Assembly: GCA_037074705.1 (NCBI GenBank)
Contig: CM073596.1
Location: forward strand, 51,922,001-51,986,000
DNA: 64,000 nucleotides
Direction of reading: 5' to 3'
Source of the DNA: Zhengitettix transpicula
Taxonomy: Eukaryota > Arthropoda > Insecta > Orthoptera > Tetrigidae
A model generated the notes under the pieces. The model was not told the DNA's origin, made no database searches, and saw nothing but the letters and a program-made list of their open reading frames with translations. Numbering within the stretch: position 1 is the stretch's first letter; each line of letters opens with the position of its first letter. Below are positions 24,121-33,871 of the stretch, piece after piece. A program made the translations under genes and the position numbers.

Positions 24121-25796
24121 TGTGTTAATTACTTATTGTAATCACGTTTGTAATTGACAGCGAGTGTCCACTAAACAGTCGGATCTTGATATTTATTTTT
24201 CTTCAAATTTTAGAATCCATCTGAAAAGTACGAAAGTAGGGATGAAATGAATAGTTTAAATGAATGGTTTAATTTTTATTGTATGTTTACTTTAATATAT
24301 TGTGTTATAATAAATAAATATCAGATGAATATTACACGTTTTTATGCGATAATATTTGCAACATTTGTATAGGGGGTGTCACACATTCCATTAATGATGT
24401 GTGGATTTTTCTATCCGTGTAAGAAGATCGTCGAAATTTTCAATTCCTATACAAAAATAAATAAAAAAAACTTATCTTCAAATTGTTTCAACTCCTTAAA
24501 GTAAACATGGAATGCCTCCAACATGTCTCTTTTCATAATCATTGGACAGACACATTGCATCATTATTATTTTTTTCGTTTTTTTTAAACATCTATACAAT
24601 TCTATGCAATGAATTATCACGCGCCATATTCATAGAATGACTAAAGACGAGTCAGCTAGGGTGAAACTAGTCCACGACCTTCGGCCCCTGTGATTTTTCC
24701 TGCATTAGAGACAAGTAACGGCGGGAAACAACGTGACCTTCAACGTCATATGTCTATACAATGGCACTGGCGAGAAAATAAATATCTGTGAACGCAAAGC
24801 TATTAGAGCAGCGTACAGCTCCAACAATGCACTCTACCTCACTCATTGCAACTATGCAACGAAGGCCTACACGTGACGCTTTTACAGACAGCATTTCGAT
24901 CCCTTACTGAATTCCATCCTACCACTTTACAATAAAGACACTCAAAGACTTAATAATGAACTGACGATAGACGAAGACAAATAAAATAATTTTAAAAAAA
25001 AGAATCCAAAAAATCTTCGCCGTCTTTTCCCCAACTTGCAACCATCTCTGATTAGCTCCCGCTCCTTCCCTTAAAATTAAAAAAAAAATAACAAAGAGAA
25101 CTTCCAAACCCCAATAGTAGGAAGAAAAATGCAATCACCGCATCAGTCCTGGCCTAGCCTTGACAATGCTTGGAGACTACAAGCGAAACATTGGCACAAC
25201 GCCGAAACCATACGTGGCCCAACAGCCCAAATACCCCAATGTCTGATCATGAAATTTATTAACAATTTACAACGAGAGAGCTTACGTTCGTTGATAAATT
25301 ATTATTTGAAATGGAGTTTCCTAAAGCCGGGTAACCAGGGGCAGTGGTTGCGACCATCATCGAGGGTAATGGACTTAAACACGAAATGGATCCCCCCCCC
25401 CCCCCCGCTCCAAACCGTTTCGCGTGTGAAACAAGACTGAGGGAAGCTATTTCCGCGACAGGGCGTCGAAAAGAAAATTGGATACGATTTTTCCCGCTCC
25501 TTATGACATCTGTCTGTGTGTGAAATGGTTGTTTTAGCCCCGGGGAAGTGTCGGTCGGTCGGGATCGATAGTGAATTTGCTAGAGTGCGTCCCGCCAATC
25601 CTAGCTAGAGTCACACTCTCACAACTCTAAAATAGATGGCGTTGTTTCTCATCTCAAACTTCTGCACCCCCTCCCCCCCCCCCAAACCTCACACACCTTC
25701 AATGACGATCACACGTCGTGCGCGACCATTTAATCGCACAGAGCCTTGTTTGTTGTTGTGTTGGTAGACTTGCATTGTAACGAACACTACTCTACT
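24121..25796. other. No recognised gene
   Basis: AT-rich, then mixed composition. At 25157-25190 a strong small hairpin (GCTTG..CAAGC) is preceded by CTTGACAAT and followed at once by GAAAC, a layout like the ribozyme-like motifs elsewhere in the window but with a poor core. A 15-base C run lies at 25392-25406. Frames at 25129-25440 (plus) and 25302-25598 (minus) are not recognised. Confidence 0.4.
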
Positions 25797-25941
25797 CAAA
25801 GACATATATAAACAACGACTGGACAAGTCGCCGCCATATTTGAAGCTAATTGAAAACTCAGCCGCCATGTTTTATACTGTCTGGTGGGCGTTCCCCTATC
25901 GTCTGCTAGCCTTCCTTTACTATGCCGCACAAATGACCTAA
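25797..25941 (+). repeat. Left terminal inverted repeat of the P-type element
   Basis: It is reverse-complementary to 27726-27869 with a few substitutions and small indels. Shared blocks are CAAAGACATATATAAACAAC, GGACAAGTCGCCGCCATATT, CAGCCGCCATGTTTTATACT, GTCTGGTGGGCGTTCCCCTA and GCCGCACAAATGACCTAA. At ~145 bp it is much longer than the 31-bp repeats of the Drosophila P element. Internally it has two CCGCCAT motifs ~37 bp apart. Confidence 0.9.
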
Positions 25942-26213
25942 TATAATAAATGTAATTATAAATCTATTTTATTCTGTTCATTTCTTAAACTCTACTTTCA
26001 TTGTTAAATATGTTTTTCTTTCTTAAAAAAGGGAGGAGAGCCAAAGAGATATAAACATAATATAGTGGCTATATCAGCGGTACAGCGCTCTGGGTGGCAG
26101 CAACAAACAACACTGACCGCCATTTTTTAGTCGGTCCACTTCACCTAAAACTTGATTTGTGTTATGCTACTGATGGTTTTTGTGTTAAAATAAATTGTTT
26201 GTTATTATAGATC

Positions 26214-26290
26214 ATGCCAAGCGTGTGTTCAGCCTACAGTTGTAATGATCGTAGTTAGAAAACACATGAAGTATCGTATTTTAGGTATCA
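26214..26290 (+). pseudogene. THAP zinc-finger remnant, interrupted by a stop
   Basis: The frame from ATG 26214 reads MPSVCSAYSCNDRS, stop, then KTHEVSYFRYQ. This is the start of a THAP domain (C2CH zinc finger: M-P-x-C-x(2-4)-C ... with K-x-H-x-V-S-F-x-x-F/Y). The stop (TAG 26256-26258) falls where family members usually have Gly, before the KTH block. A pyrimidine-poor but plausible splice acceptor (TTATTATAG) ends just before the ATG. The rest of the domain, including its His ligand and the C-terminal AVPTIF-like box, is gone; the sequence runs into AAT/AAG trinucleotide repeats. In intact relatives this domain binds the transposon ends. Confidence 0.75.
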
Positions 26291-26299
26291 GCATAATAA

Positions 26300-26490
26300 T
26301 AATAATAAGAAGAAGAAGAAGAAGAAAGATAGCCAAATGCAGACAAAATAAGTGATAATATAAATACAACACAACGTTTCTGGGATCCTTGTCCTTTCTT
26401 CAGGTGGTAAGAAGAGCCTAGAGCGACACAACTGCACTCGTCATTTGACAAAAAAAAAGCTTTGGAGGTGCTGTTGTGTCGCTCTAACTA
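26300..26490. repeat. Foreign insertion inside the P element: ribozyme-like motif plus hairpin
   Basis: Between the THAP remnant and the transposase body lies sequence that fits neither. It starts with (AAT)n(AAG)n repeats. A minus-strand motif follows at 26376-26403 with CTGAAGA and GAAACG exactly in hammerhead-core order. Then comes an inverted repeat whose arms GAGCGACACAACTGCAC (26419-26435) and AGGTGCTGTTGTGTCGCTC (26467-26485) pair around an A-rich loop. The block may be a nested short element or a deletion scar filled with repeat DNA. No target duplication was identified. Confidence 0.5.
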
Positions 26491-26529
26491 CGAACGGTTA
26501 CATGTTGCAAATAGAATGACGAGGCTACA

Positions 26530-27473
26530 CAGTATGAGGCACAGAAAATGAAGGTATCATTGGCTGCCCAGACACTAAGCAATTCTGTAGCATACGCCAT
26601 GATTTTTTTGTAGAGACTTGGGTTTGTCTGAATTTGTAAATTGTGAGGGCACGGTTGAGTTAATAAAAATGGTAGATAAAGCATTTGATTTGTTGAATTC
26701 GTGCAATGTTATGAACAAGGGTACAAAAACTCCTGTGTTAAGAGGTGATAAAGTGACAATAATACAACACAATAGAAAGATCTGTACAGTATTTTATGAA
26801 TTTAAAGCTGTACGATGGGAGTTTAGTATATTTGTGAGAGAGAAAGATGGGTGAGTGTGGGATTGTTTTAGATGTTCTCAGTTTGAGACAACTGGCAGAG
26901 AAGTATGTGTGGAACGATTCTCCACTTCTCAAATTTATATTAAGTAGGAAAATGAGCCAGGACCATTTAGAACTCTTATTTTCTTGCATACGAAGATGTG
27001 GGGTAAATCTAAATAATCCAAATGCATTACAGTTCAGAGCAGCATGTAGGAAATCTTTGATTACACACATAGAACCATCCAAAAGTGCCAATAGTACGGG
27101 AGGAATTTTGGTTGTACCAATTGGAAAAAATAATTTTAAATCTTGTACAGATCACAATTTGGATCATGATTACATCCCTGAATGTGAGAGATTAACATTA
27201 TATTCAGAAAAAAGTGGTAGAATATATTTCAGGAAGTGTTGTACGGATGGTGGTAAAAAAACTAAAGTGTTTAGGTTGTTTAGAGGTTCTTCTTGCTCCT
27301 CGCTCTCAAAGAAAACTGGATTGATTAAAATAAAGGACTTTAAAGACAAGTTAATCAACCCGTATAAAGACGTTGCTGAAAAAGTATTGAGGAATAATGA
27401 AACACACATAGGAAAGAAGAATTTGCTATTAAAATTGTGTGTGTGTGGAGGTATTCCGGATGTTGGGACATAA
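26530..27473 (+). pseudogene. P-element (THAP9-like) transposase body, broken
   Basis: Three frame pieces read as consecutive transposase. At 26530-26610: QKMKVSLAAQTLSNSVAYAM (the family's KMKVxLAAQTLSxSVAxA block), ended by a TAG at 26611. At 26618-26854: VNCEGTVELIKMVDKAFDLL followed by NSCNVMNKGTKTPVLRGD (the xFxNSEgTxxFIxxxDxxFDxLNS block). At 26847-27473: LRQLAEKYVWNDSPLLKFIL, SQDHLELLFSCIRRCG and NNPNALQFRAACRKSLI, the highly conserved SQDHLExxF..IR..GG.NNNPTxxQFkaayrkLL signature. Its overlap with the previous piece implies a frameshift near 26850. The last piece continues to SKKTGLIKIKDFKDKLINPY and a stop at 27473. The catalytic N-terminal part is missing, so the protein cannot function. 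Confidence 0.85.
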
Positions 27474-27582
27474 ACCAATGCTATTTTGTGAATTCGACCA
27501 TTTAATAGATGCGGCCGAATTTGGTGAGGAAACTCACTAATCAATGTTAATAAAGGTTTTATTAAAACATTACTTTCATTGC

Positions 27583-27678
27583 AGAATTCGTCACATGTGT
27601 AAAGAAGAAGCAATGGATGAAAGAGGACGCAATATTAGGCAATTTTATACAAAACTGATATTATTTAAAGATCAATAA
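27583..27678 (+). pseudogene. P-element transposase C-terminal piece
   Basis: In a different frame from the main body, 27583-27678 reads RIRHMCKEEAMDERGRNIRQ then FYTKLILFKDQ and a stop. The ending NIRQxxTKLxLFKxQ-stop is the typical last stretch of P/THAP9-type transposases. It follows an AG (TTTCATTGCAG) that could be a real acceptor, so the frame change may be an intron boundary rather than damage. It ends 47 bp before the right inverted repeat, as expected for the 3' end of the gene. Confidence 0.7.
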
Positions 27679-27725
27679 TGCCCTGAATGTGTTATATTTA
27701 CTTAAACCTTAAAAAATATGTTGTT

Positions 27726-27869
27726 TTAGGTCATTTGTGCGGCATAGTAAAGGCTAACAGACGATAGGGGAACGCCCACCAGACAGTATAAAACATGGCG
27801 GCTGAATTATCAATTGGCTTCAAATATGGCGGCGACTTGTCCAGTACATGTTGTTTATATATGTCTTTG
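27726..27869 (-). repeat. Right terminal inverted repeat of the P-type element
   Basis: Inverted copy of 25797-25941. It starts TTAGGTCATTTGTGCGGCAT and ends GTTGTTTATATATGTCTTTG at 27869, differing by small indels (for example ACATGTACTGG against ACGACTGG on the other side). Confidence 0.9.
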
Positions 27870-28600
27870 GTGAATTGCAGCAGTTTATTTCAGCCTTAGA
27901 TATATGGAATGAAGGAAACGACGATGTTGATTATCGATAGTCACCGACAAGTGAAGCGCGCTTCTCCGCTCCTCACTTTTTTTTTCATGCACGAGTAAGT
28001 TGAAGCTCCGGTGACCACGAGCACGGCCTGCCCCCCTGCATTAGCATAATTTTTTTAATCACTTCTTCCGGCAATAATGGCCTTTAAGTCTGCGCTCCAC
28101 ATTTTGGCACGTAAGGTTAGGGAGGGGGGGGGGGGAGCAGGTCGCAGTAACCCTTGTGATTTAGGCGGCCAAGAGAGCCAACAACATCGCCGCCGCCGCC
28201 GCCTCGTATAATTACAAAGTCATGAAAATTAATTAATATCCATAATTCCCTCGCGGCAGCAGGAACGTTCCCTTGGCTATTAAAACCTGTATTCAGCAAC
28301 CTGCTAAAAATGTTCGTTACACACGGGCCCCTGAGATATGAAAATAGGGCGGTCGACGCCATATTTCCTTCCTTCGGGAAGGGAAACAGGCCGCCGCAAT
28401 CTTTTCCAACGTTGCAAAGGTGAGGGGGGGGGGGAATTACAGTTGCAGTACAAACAGAGAAATGCAATTTGGAGTGTGTTACGGGCGATATTAGCGGCGG
28501 ACACGGAGGCCCGCGTGGTGGTAGCGAAGAGGGTGCGAGCAATATTTACACAGTGGAAAATTAAATTACGTTAAGCAGCGATGCAAAGGCTAATATATTA
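27870..28600. other. GC-rich island without recognised gene (about 28000-28590)
   Basis: GC-rich with G runs (28123-28135, 28424-28434) and a GCC trinucleotide stretch near 28188-28202. Frames at 28117-28542 (minus) and 28338-28574 (plus) overlap and match nothing known. It may be a regulatory island; unproven. Confidence 0.3.
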
Positions 28601-30299
28601 AACGTGGTACGGCGAGAAAGGTGGAAAGGATATCCCCAAACACCACCAGGACGCTATTACAACACAACTCACACCTTTCACGACGGAATAATAAAAAAAT
28701 AATACGATAAATTACACTGCTACAAATTAAGTCAAAAGTCAAATCGATCAAGTTCACACAAGTCGACGGGGAAAAGAAAATTTACTTATCAGAGAGTTGA
28801 TTCCTCGTTGCTGCAGAACGCAGCAAGGAACATTAGTTACGGCGTCATACGGCGACACATAACCTCAAAAGCGGCAGCGAATGTCAACCTTTGAAGAATT
28901 TATTAATTATTTTTTCCAGATACAAATATGATGTAGAACCTTTTGGGGGTACAAATCTCTCCACAATTTATACTTGACTTTAAAATGACGAGCAACTACT
29001 TTGCACGCGCTGGAAACATAGAAAACAATGGTCGACGTGACGTCACGAAAGTTTTGTTATGACACTTCGAAGTCAGGGTGACACTAAACGTGTTCGAGCG
29101 AGTCTGTAACGCAGACAGGAAAACAAATATCCATGGCAAAATATATCAGATCAAATTGAAAAGGAACAACATTTTCATAACCGATGGTTCAGAAGTCCAC
29201 AATTTTAAAACAAAAAATAAAACTGTTATTACACAGTAAGGTTATTAAAATAGTAATAAAATTTTTAAAATAATTAAATTATTTTCTAAAACAGAAAGTA
29301 ATATCCCAACTTTCTCTGAAAATTAAATGCTAGAACCAATAAAATGTCAGTTGCATTCATGAAAATACTAAGTACGTAATTTAAAATTTGAAAAATTGGT
29401 AGATTATAAAATAATGCTCCCATAATCAATTAATATGGCCGTTTTAAGAACGGCAAGTAAAAAATCGTATGAAAACGAGTAATTTGTAAGATATATGAAT
29501 TTAAAAAATCCTAAAATTCATCAACGAGAGTGGGTGTGACGTCACATACAGACACTGGTGCCAACCTTGATGGGCTGACAACTTCAGCATGATCCCCCCC
29601 TTAAGACACAGTAATCCTGGAAATAGTAGAACTGATGACGTCACTTACCTTATGAAGCGTAGCCACTTTATTCCCACTCGGTTTTCTCTTTTGTTTATGT
29701 TGTGACACAATTCATTTCCACAAAACCACATCCATCCAACTTCCAACACATTTCGAGCACTTATAATTTCGTTCTCATGGAATCAATTTCCATGACTACA
29801 ATTTATCAACTAGCTAATATTTATCTTGCAATAATTGTACAAGTTCTAAAATTCTAATGCACTCACTAAAGGAAAGGGAATTATTTTTTTTTGTAAAGCA
29901 CGAAACGCAAAAATTTCAGCATTAACATTCGTCAAGGTCTACGTGAAGGCTGAATGGATATAGGCCCAATTTTTCCTTCCCCCACCCTTATGCAGTTTAA
30001 AAAAGAATAAATACTCATTTGAGTATAATAAATTATTGTCATAAGTTGTTTATTAAATAACATATAATTATGTAATATTTATACAAATCCAGATTTTGTA
30101 TATTTACTTAAATAATCAAACATTACGCCTATAGTTCAAGATCTTATCAACAGATGTCATTCCTAGTTGAGAGTTTGCGAGCGGCGAGCCTCCTAGTGAC
30201 GTGTACAGTGACGTCACACCCGCTGATTCTTAATTAGCTGTATGTCGCAAAGTATGCATTTGCGGAAAAAAAGTTATGTAGCAATTCTACTTGTTGACG
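28601..30299. other. No gene; cluster of TGACGTCA palindromes
   Basis: AT-rich sequence holding exact TGACGTCA at 29038-29045, 29537-29544, 29636-29643 and 30209-30216. No coding region was recognised. Confidence 0.5.
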
Positions 30300-30645
30300 G
30301 TCAAAGATTGCTTAACGATGGAAGACATTTCAATCGCCGCAATTAAAAATCATTTTTACATACGAATTTACTTCTTCTCGGAAACTATACGTTTCCACAG
30401 AAAAATATTAAATAATCCTACATGTAAATTGCTTAACGATGATCGTGATTTGAATCACAGAATTCATAATTACGTACGATTTTTGGTCTATCTCGGAAAC
30501 TATAAAATTATATATAATAATTCGATTAAAAAATGATCCAATATTGCGTAACGATGGGGGACATTTCCTTACAAATAACTGCAATTGATTTCAAAGAAAA
30601 AATTCCAAGTAATCTACATGTTTAGAATTATATGTGAAAAAATCG
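30300..30645 (+). repeat. Degenerate tandem repeat, period ~115-121 bp, three units
   Basis: Units begin ATTGCTTAACGATGGAAGAC (30307), ATTGCTTAACGATGATCG (30428) and ATTGCGTAACGATGGGGGAC (30543). Shared internal blocks are CTCGGAAACTATA and AATCCTACATGTA/AATCTACATGTT. An 81-codon frame (30291-30536) spans two units but has no known domain; I regard it as incidental. Confidence 0.7.
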
Positions 30646-30891
30646 CGATGCAGAATAGATTATATCCATTTATCTTCCCATCGTATTTATCCCACTTCAT
30701 ATACCCACATAGTTACGAACGGCAATATACATCTATAGAACATTGATAGTTATCAATTAACCAAAATTAATGGTGCGTTTTAATTGAATATAATGCACCA
30801 AGAAATAAAATAAAAATATTTTGAAGTTAATTACTGAAGAAGAAAGTTGTTTGCAAAATAAATTATTGCTGATGAGGAAGGTGCAAAATAT

Positions 30892-30965
30892 TTGGCGCAA
30901 ATCGGACTCGAACGCGGGTTTTCTGCTTCGGACGTAGATAATTTTACCACTGAGCCAGGACACTG
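30892..30965 (-). repeat. tRNA-like sequence (tRNA pseudogene or SINE head)
   Basis: On the minus strand TGGCTCAGTGG (30958-30948) is a perfect pol III A box, and CGTTCGAGTCCG (30914-30903) is a one-mismatch B box at tRNA spacing. The intervening TCTAC GTCCGAA GCAGA can form an anticodon arm with anticodon CCG (Arg-like) and one mismatch. T-arm pairing is poor and the acceptor stem is not closed, so it is not a functional tRNA. It is probably the head of a tRNA-derived SINE extending toward lower coordinates. Confidence 0.6.
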
Positions 30966-31124
30966 CTTCGTATAAGCGAGCGTGACTCGGAAAAACTTAT
31001 AAATTTTTGCAGTGTCAGTCGGAAATCGCGACACCGGCCCTCAACTTCAGACTAATTATTTCTCGCTAAATCAGTCCATATCAATAATTCTGACAATGCA
31101 ACATCATCCTTGAATAGCGCTATT

Positions 31125-31192
31125 GTTCACAAACGCCTGATCATTGTTGGAGAGCGCTGTTCACAAATGCCTCAGTGGCCTTGGAAAACGCT
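31125..31192 (+). repeat. 34-bp direct duplication
   Basis: GTTCACAAACGCCTGATCAT to GGAGAGCGCT (31125-31158) is followed directly by GTTCACAAATGCCTCAGTGG to GGAAAACGCT (31159-31192). A TGACGTCA palindrome (31219-31226) and a CGTAACACCTGCTAATTT segment lie just downstream, echoing sequences beside other TGACGTCA copies. Confidence 0.65.
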
Positions 31193-32362
31193 CCTCATTG
31201 GCTCCTCGGGCCTATTAGTGACGTCACACAGGGGCGTAACACCTGCTAATTTGTATTTAAATATGTTTCCACCAATGCATAACCGGCCCCTAACCCGCAA
31301 CCTGTCTACCATCCAGCCTGCTTCTGGTCGGTTGGTGCGAGCCAAAATTACTAAATAACCAATTGCTGAAGAGGGCTAATAAGGCCAGGAATTTTTTTCC
31401 CGGTTGAAATACGTTTAATCAATCAATATATGTTACCGCAAAAAAAATATTTAACAAATCGACTTGTAAATATTCAGAAAGTGGTTAAGGATTGATGATA
31501 TTTTAATCGTTTCCATTGCCATTTGTTCCATATCAGCAGGTAATATAGAGACGATAGTATTTTACATATTCTGTTAAAACCTGATGATAGCTTACCAATC
31601 AATCTCAATAAATATTTTAAATGTTTATTCATACATAAGTTATGACTCTCATAACCTATAAAATTTTGTGAGGCGTGCAGTGTTTATTCAGAAACAAATT
31701 AATCAGAAAAACATAATAAATATTTGTAGGCAATATAGAGGCAGATAAGATATAGGAGGAGAGACAGAATTGATTTAGTGTGTGAAAAAACAGCAAAAAA
31801 ATTGTAAATTTTATCAATATCTTGTTTTTTTTTGTCATAGAGATTTATTATTATAATTATTATTATCAGCAAAATATAAATAAATTGACCTTGTTGTTTA
31901 TGGAATATAAATAAAATTGAAGAAAAAATAAATCAATCTAAGTTAGATCCTTTTTCCTTTTAATAAAATACTATTTCTTTCCAGTAAAGACTATCTATGT
32001 CAATGGCATGTTATGGATTGTTATGTTATGGATTACCATTTGGTAATATAAATATTGGAAATAAATTAATGTCAAGATGTTCAATATAAATTTTAAAAAA
32101 ATTATATACTTAAAAATAATATAAACATTTAACTTAGAACAAGTTTATCAGAAACTCATAATATGTTGGTAGGCACTACAGAGTAATATGTTACAGAGAA
32201 ATAATAAGAATACAATAGTGTACTTTTTCAAATAGTAGAAAAAGCAGTTAGGAATTTAATAAAAGTTTAATCAGATGAAAAAAATATCACAATTTGATTT
32301 ATGAACGGTGCATAGATCCCTTCAATGAATAATTTTCCCCTCTTTTTCTTAAAACAAAATGG
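31193..32362. other. No recognised gene; AT-rich
   Basis: Beyond the TGACGTCA at 31219-31226 this is featureless AT-rich DNA. A 60-codon minus-strand frame (31656-31838) is hydrophobic by composition and unsupported. Confidence 0.5.
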
Positions 32363-32375
32363 AAGTAAATAATTT

Positions 32376-32590
32376 ATTACTCCTTGGCTTTACAGCCCAT
32401 GAAGTGCCTTGGCCTACTGAGACGGCTGCCTGACTGTCATCTTACATGACACATTCTGGATTTAGGAGTGACACCTGGTCAGAGTGTCGATTCTCCCACA
32501 GCCTTAATTCCAGTTTTTGTGGCCAAGACGACCCGGGACCTCTGTGATGCGGGGCAATGACGCTGGAGACTACATCACAGCAGGCCGGCC
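32376..32590 (-). mobile_element. tRNA-derived SINE with perfect 13-bp target duplication
   Basis: The insert is flanked on both sides by AAGTAAATAATTT (32363-32375 and 32591-32603), a perfect target-site duplication. Its plus-strand body opens CTTGGCTTTACAGCCCATGA, then GCCTTGGCCTACTGAGACGG. This resembles, from memory, a SINE widespread in orthopterans and relatives. Read on the minus strand from 32590 the head is GCCGGCCTGCTGTGATGTAG ... GGTCCCGGGTCG, a worn tRNA-like region with A- and B-box-like segments. Such elements have no proteins and move with LINE machinery. At 215 bp it is close to full length, though the pol III boxes are degraded. Confidence 0.8.
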
Positions 32591-32603
32591 AAGTAAATAA
32601 TTT

Positions 32604-33871
32604 CCACAATTATTTTCTACTTGTTTGTGTGTTATTTCATCTATTCATAATTTAAAAAACAGAGTTTCACACATTGAACCCATTTTCAATGTTAAACTTT
32701 TTTTCAAAGTCCCAGTATGGCAAATATTAACAATAATTTCTGTACACAACCAAATTATTTTAAATTTGACAGTATATCAATTCATGCCATGTATAAAAAT
32801 AAAATTTTTCTTTGAATTAGTTGATTTTAAGGTATTCAAAAAAGTTTAATTTCATTAAATGGTTACAAATTTATTTAAAAGGTAAAATATGTGGATTGAC
32901 AAGAACAGATTCATTGTCTTAAATTATGTTTATTTAGTTTTTCACTCTTGTGACAGAATAATTGACAAACTTCATTAAAAAATGGAAAGTGTATTACAAT
33001 ATTTTCAATATTTTACAAATCAGACTTTAAAGTAAGCTCATATAAATGAATTTTGTTCATATTTTTAAGTACATTATATACAACACAACATATTCGAGTT
33101 AAAAGTACAACATTAAAAAAAAGAATTAAAAAAAATACAACACTGATATTAAGTGTTTTTGTGAATTATAAAAGGAAACATGGAGTAGTAGTAAAAAATT
33201 GTGCATGTATAAGATTTTTTTTACCTCTAAAGTTTCCAGTTAAAAATCAGAAATATATGGAACAGTTGAGCAACATTCAAAGACAAACATTAAATAAATC
33301 ATTTAAAAGGTACTAATCAATAATATTGTTGTATATTTGTAAGTGATTTGATTGCATAAGATGTATGTTTTTCAAACCATAGCAAATTTGTTCATTGTTT
33401 ATGAAAACAGTCAGTTGTGACAAATTTACATATATATATAACAAACTATTGTGCCTAGTTACGTTTGTAGTTGTTTACAGATGGTATAATATATATTTTG
33501 TTTCATTATACACCACAAAAATTGACTAGATACAATTGCTCTCACTTTAGCTGAGAGTCTGTGACCACAAACACATTTTTGGCACACTGGTGAAGTATCC
33601 AATTAAGTGACACAGTGAACAAATGTCCAAAATAATATTTTCACCACACACTTGAAAATGCCTTCAAGATTAAACGTCTTCACCATACTCACAATTTACA
33701 ACATTCAGTTTAAGAAAGTTTTGTATCACACATTTCATACACTTCACGAAAATATTAATGTACATTTTTGAGATACTGACCAACATGAATTATTTACAAT
33801 TGATATGTTACAAATTCGTCAATGTTTCTTGTTTTAAAATTACATCAGTCTCATTTATTGCACTAGAAATG
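32604..33871. other. 3' flank of the CLCA gene; probable 3' UTR, nothing else recognised
   Basis: AT-rich. On the minus strand an AATAAA lies only ~15 nt after the stop codon (plus-strand TTTATT near 33854-33859), which is close for a used polyadenylation signal. The true transcript end is probably further toward 33000 and cannot be fixed here. The frame at 33053-33316 (plus) is not recognised. Confidence 0.4.

Larger units (their letters stand above)
25797..27869 (+). mobile_element. Degenerate P-element/THAP9-type DNA transposon
   Basis: A 2.07-kb unit is bounded by long inverted repeats (25797-25941 and 27726-27869), begins CAAAGACATATATAAACAAC, and carries plus-strand remnants of a P-superfamily transposase. 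These are a THAP zinc-finger start at 26214, a central block at 26530-26610, a long block at 26618-27473 and the C-terminus at 27583-27678. P-family transposases cut and paste DNA using a THAP domain to bind the ends and an RNase-H-like core. Here the part between the THAP domain and the central block is missing and partly replaced by unrelated sequence, and several stops and frameshifts occur. The copy is therefore inactive. I could not find the 8-bp target duplication expected of P elements next to these ends. Confidence 0.85.

Noticed and set aside
25780..27890. 8-bp target-site duplication of the P-type element
   Set aside because: Bases outside 25797 and 27869 do not match (ACTCTACT against GTGAATTG); either the ends are slightly different or the flanks have decayed.
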